Positions 1-4,899 of a DNA stretch of 6,110 nt are shown here, one piece after another (the first letter of the stretch is position 1; every line of letters begins with the position of its first letter). This DNA comes from Pseudomonadota bacterium. Its GTDB lineage: Bacteria; Pseudomonadota; Gammaproteobacteria; Burkholderiales; Thiobacillaceae. The position numbers and the translations under genes were made by a program. A model generated the notes under the pieces. That model saw nothing but the letters and a program-made list of their open reading frames with translations, made no database searches and was not told the origin of the DNA. Location of the stretch: positions 1 through 6,110 of the forward strand of contig JAJZRT010000247.1 in the NCBI GenBank assembly GCA_021802595.1, read 5' to 3'.

Positions 1-81
1 GAACCCGAAGCGGCGGACCACGCCGAAGTACGGCAGTTGCTCGATTTCCTGACACGCGCCGAGCGCGGCATCATCCGGTGA
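1..81 (+). CDS. lpxA: C-terminal end of LpxA (UDP-N-acetylglucosamine O-acyltransferase), cut by the window edge
   Basis: Only the last 26 codons are present, read in frame from base 1 to the TGA at 79-81. The peptide ends in [10 protein letters not shown], and the RGIIR ending is typical of LpxA proteins. LpxA transfers a 3-hydroxyacyl chain from acyl carrier protein to UDP-GlcNAc, the first step of lipid A synthesis in the cytoplasm. The identification rests on this short tail and on the position directly before lpxB, which is the usual proteobacterial order. Its stop overlaps the GTG start of lpxB, so the two are probably translationally coupled. The catalytic left-handed helix domain lies outside the window and cannot be checked. 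Confidence 0.82.
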   Translation, partial: EPEAADHAEVRQLLDFLTRAERGIIR

Positions 82-1211
82 TCGATCTGGGAGTCGTCGC
101 TGGCGAAGCGTCCGGCGATCTCCTTGGCGCGCATTTTATCGCCGCGCTGAAACAGGGCCATCCTGGCCTGCGTGCGGCAGGCATTGCCGGGCCGCGCCTG
201 GTCGCGGCCGGCGTCGAGGCCGTCTATCCCAGCGAGAAACTGGCGGTCAACGGCTATGTCGAGGTGTTGCGTCATCTGCCCGAACTGCTGTGGATCCGCT
301 CGCGCATCACGCGCTACTTCCTGCGTGAGCGGCCGCGCGTGTTTGTCGGCATCGACGCACCGGATTTCAATTTCACGCTGGAAACGCAACTCAGGCAGGC
401 CGGCATTCCCACCGTGCATTTCGTCAGTCCGTCGATATGGGCCTGGCGGCCGGAGCGCATCCACCGCATCAAACAGGCGGTGTCGCACATGCTGGTGGTG
501 TTTCCGTTCGAGGAAGCGATCTACCGGGATGCGGGCATCCCGGTCACCTACGTCGGCCATCCGCTGGCCGACGTGGTTCCCCTGGAACCCGATACCGAGG
601 CTGCGCGAGCGGCGCTCGATCTTGCCTCCGGTCCGGTCGTCGCACTGCTGCCCGGCAGTCGGTGCACCGAGGTGGCGCGTCACGCACGGCTGATGCTCGA
701 TGCGGCGGTGCGTATCCACCAGCGCCATCCGGATGCGCAGTTCGTGCTGCCTGCCGCGAACGAGGCCGCCGCCGGCCTGGTTGGCCAGGCGATGCGGGGA
801 TTGGCGCTGCCGCTGCGCATCCTGCCCGGGCAATCGCACGCCGCGCTGGCGGCATGCGACGTCGCGCTGGTGGCCTCGGGCACCGCCACGCTCGAAACCG
901 CGCTGTTCAAGAAACCGATGGTCATCACCTACCGCGTGCCCGTGCTCACCGCGCATCTGATGCGCAAGAAGGCGCTGCTGCCCTGGATCGGCCTGCCGAA
1001 CATCCTGGCGCGCGATTTCGTGGTGCCCGAGCGGATACAGGAAGCCGCCACGCCGGAAAACCTCGCGGACGACGCGCTTGCGTGGCTTGCCGACGCGCCG
1101 CGCCGCGCCGTCGTGGCCGAAACCTTCCGCGCCATGCACCTCTCACTGCGGCAGAACGCCAGCGTGCGCATCGCCGGGGCGCTCGAACCGTATATCGGGG
1201 AATCGGCGTGA
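78..1211 (+). CDS. lpxB: Lipid-A-disaccharide synthase LpxB
   Basis: LpxB joins UDP-2,3-diacylglucosamine and 2,3-diacylglucosamine 1-phosphate (lipid X) to form the lipid A disaccharide, at the inner face of the cytoplasmic membrane. The protein has 377 residues, close to the 382 of E. coli. Visible family signatures in order are [14 protein letters not shown] (5-18), GIDAPDFNF (91-99, with the aspartate region known to be essential), [13 protein letters not shown] (116-128), VGHPLAD (159-165), LPGSRCTEV (191-199) and SGTATLE (267-273). These fit a GT-B-fold glycosyltransferase of family GT19. The GTG start at 78 overlaps the lpxA stop as GTGA, and no later start would keep the N-terminal GEASGD motif, so the GTG is well supported. 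The usual serine in LPGSRxSE is threonine here, a conservative change. The stop overlaps the rnhB start. Confidence 0.97.
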   Translation: MIDLGVVAGEASGDLLGAHFIAALKQGHPGLRAAGIAGPRLVAAGVEAVYPSEKLAVNGYVEVLRHLPELLWIRSRITRYFLRERPRVFVGIDAPDFNFTLETQLRQAGIPTVHFVSPSIWAWRPERIHRIKQAVSHMLVVFPFEEAIYRDAGIPVTYVGHPLADVVPLEPDTEAARAALDLASGPVVALLPGSRCTEVARHARLMLDAAVRIHQRHPDAQFVLPAANEAAAGLVGQAMRGLALPLRILPGQSHAALAACDVALVASGTATLETALFKKPMVITYRVPVLTAHLMRKKALLPWIGLPNILARDFVVPERIQEAATPENLADDALAWLADAPRRAVVAETFRAMHLSLRQNASVRIAGALEPYIGESA

Positions 1212-1822
1212 TGCGGTGCCCCGTCGTCGCATTGCATGTCGGCCCGCTCGGACTGTGCGGCGTCGACGAGGCCGGTCGCGGGCCACTGGCGGGGCCGGTG
1301 ACGGCGGCCGCGGTCATGCTCGATCCCGCGCAGCCGATCGACGGCCTGCGCGACTCCAAGAAGCTCTCCGCCGCCGCGCGCGAACGCCTGGCCGCTGCGA
1401 TCCGCGAGCGTGCCGCAGCCTGGTGCGTGGCCGAAGCCAGCGTGGCCGAGATCGACCAGTTGAACATCCTGCAGGCCACGATGCTGGCGATGCAGCGTGC
1501 AGTCGCCGGTCTCGGGCGCGCGCCCGACGAGGTGTGGGTCGACGGCAACCACTGCCCCCGGTGGCCGTGGCGCTCGCAGGCCGTGGTCAAGGGCGACGAC
1601 AAGGTGGCGGCGATTGCCGCAGCCTCGATCCTCGCCAAAACCGTACGCGATCAGTTCATGATCCGCCTGCACGAAGAGTTTCCGGTCTACGGCTTCGCCC
1701 GGCACATGGGTTACGGTACCGCTGCCCATCTCGATGCCCTGAAGGCGCACGGCGCCTGCCCGCAGCACCGGAGAAGCTTCGCCCCCGTGAAACGCGTCCT
1801 CGACCAAGCCACACTGTTATGA
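1211..1822 (+). CDS. rnhB: Ribonuclease HII
   Basis: This 203-residue protein is RNase HII, which cleaves the RNA strand of RNA/DNA hybrids and starts removal of single ribonucleotides misincorporated into DNA. The N-terminal motif [14 protein letters not shown] (17-30) carries the first acidic pair D19 and E20. DSKKLS follows at 48-53. D111 lies in WVDGN, D129 in VKGDDKV, and [10 protein letters not shown] follows at 138-147, completing the DEDD metal-binding set. The C-terminal [11 protein letters not shown] and HRRSF stretches are also typical. The ATG at 1211 overlaps the lpxB stop as TGATG and gives a normal family length. The same reading frame stays open back to 437, but that part lies inside lpxB and shows no domain. 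The lpxB-rnhB pairing is common in Proteobacteria. Confidence 0.96.
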   Translation: MRCPVVALHVGPLGLCGVDEAGRGPLAGPVTAAAVMLDPAQPIDGLRDSKKLSAAARERLAAAIRERAAAWCVAEASVAEIDQLNILQATMLAMQRAVAGLGRAPDEVWVDGNHCPRWPWRSQAVVKGDDKVAAIAAASILAKTVRDQFMIRLHEEFPVYGFARHMGYGTAAHLDALKAHGACPQHRRSFAPVKRVLDQATLL

Positions 1823-1828
1823 AAGGAA
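1822..1828 (+). promoter_or_regulatory. Ribosome binding site deciding the start of the membrane protein gene
   Basis: The purine-rich stretch AAAGGA (about 1822-1828) stands 5 bases before the ATG at 1834. An earlier in-frame ATG at 1819 overlaps the rnhB stop (ATGA) and would add only five residues (MKGNA). The good Shine-Dalgarno match and the hydrophobic start MNLTLFLH favour 1834. Coupled starting at 1819 cannot be excluded. Confidence 0.65.
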
Positions 1829-1833
1829 ATGCC

Positions 1834-2292
1834 ATGAACCTGACTTTGTTTTTGCATGTGCTGGGTGTCGTCGTCTGGGTGGGCGGCATGTTCTTCGCCT
1901 ACATGGCGCTGCGCCCGGTCGCGGCCAGCGTCCTCGAGCCGCCGCAGCGCCTGAGCTTGTGGGCTGGCGTGTTCGGCAGGTTTTTCCCGTGGGTGTGGGC
2001 GTCGGTGGCGCTGATCCTGGGGTCCGGTCTGCACATGCTGACGAAGCTCGGCGGCACGGCGGCACCGCACTATGCGCTGACCATGCTGGTGCTGGGCGTG
2101 GTGATGATGCTGATTTTCGCGCACGTGTTTTTTGCACCCTACAAAAAGCTCAAGCGCGCGGTCGGAGAGCAGGACTGGAAAGCGGGTGGTGCGGCGCTGG
2201 GGCAGATCCGCAAGCTGATCGGCATCAATCTCAGCCTGGGGCTGCTGACGATAGCGGTGGTATTTGTCGGGCGTGCGCTGATGCTGGGTTAA
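1834..2292 (+). CDS. Small four-helix membrane protein, CopD/HemJ-like
   Basis: The 152-residue product is almost entirely membrane embedded. Four hydrophobic segments are visible, at about 3-26, 48-68, 80-101 and 127-149. The first carries FLHVLGVVVWVGGMFF, a pattern seen in small CopD-domain proteins and in the HemJ/UPF0093 group: a histidine one turn into helix 1, followed by W-x-GG. Histidines H8, H67 and H97 lie in or next to membrane segments and could bind haem or a metal; that is inference only. A basic loop (PYKKLKRAV, 102-110) between helices 3 and 4 probably faces the cytoplasm. The gene follows rnhB after 11 bases and is likely cotranscribed with lpxB-rnhB. CopD proteins proper are larger, with about eight helices, and act in copper uptake. 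Neither that role nor protoporphyrinogen oxidation can be assigned from this sequence. Confidence 0.72.
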   Translation: MNLTLFLHVLGVVVWVGGMFFAYMALRPVAASVLEPPQRLSLWAGVFGRFFPWVWASVALILGSGLHMLTKLGGTAAPHYALTMLVLGVVMMLIFAHVFFAPYKKLKRAVGEQDWKAGGAALGQIRKLIGINLSLGLLTIAVVFVGRALMLG

Positions 2293-2295
2293 GAC

Positions 2296-2308
2296 ATAGC
2301 GGCGCTAT
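2296..2308. other. Short inverted repeat after the membrane protein stop codon
   Basis: ATAGC (2296-2300) and GCTAT (2304-2308) form a 5-bp stem with a GGC loop, three bases after the TAA stop. There is no run of T after it, so it is not a convincing terminator by itself. It may protect the 3' end of the operon transcript, or it may be chance. Confidence 0.3.
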
Positions 2309-2312
2309 ACAA

Positions 2313-2359
2313 GTTGATTCCGCTCATGGTTCGACAGGCTCACCACGAACGGAATCAAC
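2313..2359. repeat. REP-like palindromic unit 1
   Basis: Two 18-base arms (2313-2330 and 2342-2359) pair with 16 of 18 positions matching around an 11-base loop, TCGACAGGCTC (2331-2341). The outer ten base pairs (GTTGATTCCG with CGGAATCAAC) are perfect. The core with TTCGACAGGCTCACCACGAACGG resembles a dispersed intergenic palindrome I recall from many proteobacterial genomes; this is from memory and was not searched. It lies between two converging genes, where it could end transcription from both sides or stabilise mRNA 3' ends. An 8-base direct repeat ACAAGTTG (2309-2316 and 2358-2365) overlaps its two outer edges. Confidence 0.75.
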
Positions 2360-2365
2360 AAGTTG

Positions 2366-2392
2366 CCGTTCGTCCTGAGCTTGTCGAAGGAC
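2366..2392. repeat. REP-like palindromic unit 2, inverted relative to unit 1
   Basis: Read on the minus strand, this unit is GTCCT, then the loop TCGACAAGCTC, then AGGAC: a 5-bp stem (2372-2376 with 2388-2392) around a loop that differs from unit 1 by one base. CCGTTC (2366-2371) matches the outer arm of unit 1 (GAACGG on the opposite strand). The other arm does not continue, so the unit looks truncated or diverged on its right side. Because the two units are inverted, they can also pair with each other (about 2330-2352 with 2366-2389) across a 13-base loop. Confidence 0.72.
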
Positions 2393-2407
2393 TTGTTCAG
2401 CGCTTCC

Positions 2408-2803
2408 TTAGGGTTCATCCTGCGCCGGCGCCGCCAGCAACTGGCCAACGGCCTGGCGGATGGTTGCGGGCCGCGCCTCGCACTGCAGTTCGGCATGAAA
2501 GCGGCCGTCGCGATAGAGATAGATCGTGGGCAGGTGGAAAATGCCGAAGTAGCGCGCCACGCCGGTGGCTTCGCTGACGTCGACCTCATAAAACGCCGCG
2601 GCCAGGCCGGCCAGCGCCTGCGGCAACAATTGTTTCCATGCCCGACAGGCCCTGCAGTGCGGCGCACTGAACAGCACCACGCCCACGCCGGTCGATGCGG
2701 CAATGCGCGCGTGGAAACTGCCCTCGGCCAGACGTGAATATCCGGCCGGGGCGATCGTGTCGCGGCTGGTAGAATCGCGGTTTTCCTCGCGGCGGACACC
2801 CAT
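2408..2803 (-). CDS. Thioredoxin-like protein with a CxxC site
   Basis: The 131-residue protein has a thioredoxin-type fold. The strand GVVLF (41-45) leads into SAPHCRAC with C50 and C53 as the likely redox pair. FYEVDVSE (71-78) fits the second strand, and FHLPTIYLYRDG (89-100) carries the cis-proline P92 typical of the family. The active-site dipeptide is RA rather than the GP of classical thioredoxin, so the redox potential and partners probably differ. There is no signal peptide, so it is likely cytoplasmic. The first 25 or so residues are polar and belong to no known motif. The ATG at 2803 is the only ATG before the fold begins. The next GTG codons fall inside the first strand, so they are poor starts. 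A weak GAG lies 8-10 bases upstream of the ATG. The gene converges with the operon to its left and diverges from the antiporter gene. Confidence 0.82.
   Translation of the reverse strand: MGVRREENRDSTSRDTIAPAGYSRLAEGSFHARIAASTGVGVVLFSAPHCRACRAWKQLLPQALAGLAAAFYEVDVSEATGVARYFGIFHLPTIYLYRDGRFHAELQCEARPATIRQAVGQLLAAPAQDEP
2767..2775 (+). promoter_or_regulatory. Extended -10 promoter for the antiporter gene
   Basis: TGGTAGAAT matches the extended -10 form TGnTATAAT at all but one position. Transcription would start near 2782 and leave a leader of about 20 bases before the ATG at 2802. No -35 box is recognisable at the usual distance, which is common for extended -10 promoters. The site lies inside codons near the 5' end of the opposing thioredoxin-like gene. 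Confidence 0.6.
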
Positions 2804-3803
2804 GCTGTTTCTCGAACTCTTCGGCTATCTGCTGCTCATCCTCGTGGCGGCGGAAATCTTTGTCAACGCGCTCGAACACCTGGGCGAAAAACTCAACATC
2901 TCGGAGGGGGTGACCGGTTCGCTGTTTGCCGCGATCGGCACCGCCATGCCGGAGACCCTGGTGCCGCTGCTGGCGATCTTTGCTGGCACCGGCAACAACG
3001 TCACCAACGAGGAGATCGGCGTCGGGGCCATCCTGGGCGCACCGCTGATGCTGTCGACCCTGTCGCTGTCGCTGATGGGTGTGGCGGTGCTGAAGCGCCG
3101 TGGCATCCAGGGCCATCTCACGCCGGAGAGAACCGGCCTCAAGCGCGACCTGGACTTCTTCCTGATGGCCTTCCTGCTGGCGTTCGCCGCCATGTTCGTG
3201 TCGCACGGCGATGGCTGGGCGCGCGTCGGGCTGGCGTTCGTCATGGTGATGATCTACTTCGTCTACGTGATGCTGACCCTGCGCGCGTCGGCCAAGCTGG
3301 TCGAGGAGGGGCACGCGACCGAGGCAGAAGCGCCGATGCTGCTGAGCCGCCTGGGGTTTCCGCAAAACCTGTTTTTCATCCTGGTGCAGCTGGCGCTGGG
3401 TCTGGCGCTTCTGGTTGCGGGGGCCAAGGGCTTCATCCATGGCGTCGAGCTGGCCGCGCCCATCATCGGCATTTCCGCCCTGCTGCTGTCACTGATGATC
3501 ATCCCGATCGCGACCGAATTGCCGGAGAAGGTGAATTCGATCCTGTGGATCCGCAAGCACAAGGACACGCTGGCCTTCGGCAACATCACCGGTGCCATGG
3601 TGTTCCAGGGCACGCTGCTGCCCGCCATCGGCATTTCGCTTACGCCCTGGGTGCCGCAGAAGGAGGTGCTGCTGGGCGTGTTGATCACGCTGGTCGCGGC
3701 GTTCTGGCTGCGCTGGGCTGCGTTGAGCGGCGGCCTGAGGGTGTGGCACCTGTTCGTCAACGGCGCCTTGTATGTGACTTATCTGGTGGCCGTACTGGTT
3801 TAG
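2802..3803 (+). CDS. Sodium/calcium exchanger family membrane antiporter
   Basis: The 333-residue protein belongs to the Na+/Ca2+ exchanger superfamily (CaCA), which moves Ca2+ or another cation out of the cell in exchange for Na+ or H+ across the cytoplasmic membrane. Its two inverted alpha repeats are visible. The first has GTAMPET at 46-52, with E51 at the ion-binding glutamate position, followed by EEIGVGAILGAP (70-81). The second has PIATELPEKVNS at 235-246, with E242 equivalent, followed by AFGNITGAMVFQGT (258-271). About ten hydrophobic segments span the chain. A charged loop at about 98-117 and another at 162-180 probably lie in the cytoplasm. The second repeat reads ATELPE rather than the more usual GTSxPE. 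The ATG at 2802 follows a weak GGCGGA site by 5 bases. The ion actually moved cannot be read from the sequence. Confidence 0.9.
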   Translation: MLFLELFGYLLLILVAAEIFVNALEHLGEKLNISEGVTGSLFAAIGTAMPETLVPLLAIFAGTGNNVTNEEIGVGAILGAPLMLSTLSLSLMGVAVLKRRGIQGHLTPERTGLKRDLDFFLMAFLLAFAAMFVSHGDGWARVGLAFVMVMIYFVYVMLTLRASAKLVEEGHATEAEAPMLLSRLGFPQNLFFILVQLALGLALLVAGAKGFIHGVELAAPIIGISALLLSLMIIPIATELPEKVNSILWIRKHKDTLAFGNITGAMVFQGTLLPAIGISLTPWVPQKEVLLGVLITLVAAFWLRWAALSGGLRVWHLFVNGALYVTYLVAVLV

Positions 3804-3810
3804 CCGGGAA

Positions 3811-3844
3811 AATCAAAACGGCGGGTTACCCCGCCGTTTTGATT
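3811..3844. terminator. Bidirectional intrinsic terminator
   Basis: A perfect 15-base inverted repeat (3811-3825 and 3830-3844) encloses a four-base loop, TTAC. The stem has a GC-rich core (CGGCGGG/CCCGCCG) and A/T-rich outer parts, so each strand ends in a TTTTGATT-type run. It starts 7 bases after the antiporter stop and lies 12 bases past the stop of the minus-strand metalloprotease gene, which places it to terminate both converging transcripts. Confidence 0.93.
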
Positions 3845-3856
3845 GACGCACGTCTG

Positions 3857-4747
3857 TCAGCGCAGGGTCGAACGGCGCCGCGCCAGCCCGCCGACCAAGG
3901 CCAGGCCGCTCAGCATCATGGCCCAGGTGCTGGCTTCGGGGACCGCCGTCACCTGCCAGCCGATGTCCTGCATGGCGGCGAAGTCGAGGTCGGTAAAGTG
4001 CTTGCGCGCGCCGTTGGCCAGGCTGGTCGTCATGGCGGCTTCCTGGCTTGCCCCGTTGTAGACACTCAGCGTGCCCGCCGCCCAGTGGCCTTTGTCGCTG
4101 CTCAGCCCGACCGTGCCCGCGGCTGTCCCAAGGAAATTCATGCCTGAGACGCGGTTGCTGAATGAATCGGAAGTACCAAAGCCCAGCAGGTGGCCGAGTT
4201 CGTGCACCGCCACCGAGTAGAAGTCGTATTGCGAGGGCGACGGCCCGCTGGCGGTGCTGAAGTTCCAGTCGGTGTCGGTGTCGAACGTGATCGAGCCGCC
4301 CCAGGGCGCGACGTCGACCGCACCCGCGCCCGTCACGACACCCTGGCCGCGCCGTGCGGCGTCGTTGCAGAAATTGTTGAAGCCGGAGCAGCTGTATCCG
4401 CCGGGACCGCCGACTCCCAGGGTGTTGTCGGTGAAGTTGTAGCCACCGGCATACACGCGGACCACGTTTGCCGCGAACGAGGCGTCGTTGTTCACGATGC
4501 TGCCGGTTGGGTTGCCGGGGTTGAAGAAGGTCGGATTGAAACTGTTGGAACCGGAAGACGTGATGGCCGTGAGCTGGTCGGCAAAGCGGCTTTCGAACAG
4601 GCTGGCGGCGGCATTCAGCGCGGTTTTGCGGCTGGCGTCGCTGAAAAATCCGTTGTCGTAGGAGTAGTCGAACTGGATGTCGATATTGGCTTCCGCCTGG
4701 ACGCTGAACGCAACGAGCAGGGCGGCGGCAAGGGTGCGGATAGGCAT
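3857..4747 (-). CDS. Secreted PEP-CTERM zinc metalloprotease-like protein
   Basis: From the chosen ATG the product has 296 residues. A signal peptide covers about 1-20, with likely cleavage after AEA before NID. The zinc site is HELGHLLGFG (182-191), with H182 and H186 as ligands and E183 as the catalytic base. The third ligand is not at the usual metzincin place (T192 stands there). H221 in KGHWAAG is a candidate, and the region EAAMTTSL with M239 may be the Met-turn. FTDLDFAAMQDIGW (251-264) matches the end of the domain in related PEP-CTERM metalloproteases. The tail from 269 is VPEAS, a hydrophobic stretch, then RRR: the PEP-CTERM signal cut by exosortase after export. The middle is rich in N, G and S, as in surface proteins. 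An upstream in-frame ATG at 4822 is rejected because AGAGGAG precedes the ATG at 4747 by 9 bases and the signal peptide starts there. The substrate is unknown. Confidence 0.88.
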   Translation of the reverse strand: MPIRTLAAALLVAFSVQAEANIDIQFDYSYDNGFFSDASRKTALNAAASLFESRFADQLTAITSSGSNSFNPTFFNPGNPTGSIVNNDASFAANVVRVYAGGYNFTDNTLGVGGPGGYSCSGFNNFCNDAARRGQGVVTGAGAVDVAPWGGSITFDTDTDWNFSTASGPSPSQYDFYSVAVHELGHLLGFGTSDSFSNRVSGMNFLGTAAGTVGLSSDKGHWAAGTLSVYNGASQEAAMTTSLANGARKHFTDLDFAAMQDIGWQVTAVPEASTWAMMLSGLALVGGLARRRSTLR

Positions 4748-4756
4748 GGTTGGGTG

Positions 4757-4763
4757 CTCCTCT
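4757..4763 (-). promoter_or_regulatory. Strong ribosome binding site of the PEP-CTERM protein gene
   Basis: On the minus strand AGAGGAG stands 9 bases before the ATG at 4747. It decides between this start and the longer in-frame ATG at 4822, which would put 25 polar residues before the signal peptide. Confidence 0.8.
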
Positions 4764-4796
4764 TGTTGTTCGGCAGACGGAATGTCAGCTGCGGGC

Positions 4797-4824
4797 ATTA
4801 TGCACGCAGTGAGTCCCGGCACAA
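4797..4824 (-). promoter_or_regulatory. Likely promoter of the PEP-CTERM protein gene
   Basis: On the minus strand a CATAAT box (4802-4797) lies 16 bases after TTGTGC (4824-4819), a fair sigma-70 pattern (5 of 6 and 3 of 6 matches). Transcription would begin near 4790 and give a leader of about 43 bases. An inverted repeat, TCCCGG (4814-4819) with CCGGGA (4831-4836), covers the -35 side and could be a protein binding site or a weak terminator of the gene upstream. Confidence 0.5.
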
Positions 4825-4850
4825 GTCTGCCCGGGATTCATGACAGGGTG

Positions 4851-4863
4851 ATGGCATTGCCAT
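4851..4863. other. 13-base palindrome between the two minus-strand genes
   Basis: ATGGCA and TGCCAT flank a single central base. The site lies upstream of the likely -35 box of the PEP-CTERM gene and 27 bases past the stop of the acetyltransferase-like gene. The size suits a dimeric regulator, but a single chance palindrome of 6+6 bases is not strong evidence. Confidence 0.25.
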
Positions 4864-4884
4864 GACGGCGCCTGCTGCGGGCTG

Positions 4885-4899
4885 GCCGGCTAAGCCGGC
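4885..4899. other. GC-rich hairpin over the stop codon of the FemAB-like gene
   Basis: GCCGGC (4885-4890) and GCCGGC (4894-4899) form a 6-bp stem around TAA, overlapping the gene's TAG stop (4892-4890 on the minus strand). No T run follows, so it is not a typical intrinsic terminator. It might pause polymerase or protect the transcript end. Confidence 0.3.

Noticed and set aside
437..1210. Upstream extension of the rnhB frame and of the membrane protein frame (1078-1833) as possible fusion proteins
   Set aside because: Both extensions overlap lpxB or rnhB in another frame and carry no domain. Stop/start overlaps and a ribosome binding site support the shorter genes.
929..1807. Long minus-strand open frame (292 codons) opposite lpxB and rnhB
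   Set aside because: It lies wholly antisense to two well-identified genes in high-GC DNA, where long shadow frames are common. Its translation shows no domain and has the H/R/G-rich composition of an out-of-frame read.
2586..3440. Minus-strand open frame of 284 codons opposite the antiporter
   Set aside because: The translation is extremely rich in Q, H, R and D with no recognisable fold. It mirrors the codon bias of the antiporter gene.
4748..4822. Longer PEP-CTERM protein starting at the ATG at 4822
   Set aside because: It would place 25 mainly polar residues before the signal peptide and would overlap the likely promoter. A strong ribosome binding site precedes the ATG at 4747.
4190..4843. 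Plus-strand open frame of 217 codons opposite the PEP-CTERM protein
   Set aside because: It is antisense to a gene with a clear signal peptide, zinc motif and PEP-CTERM tail. The repeats of V, G and E are a mirror of that gene's codon use.
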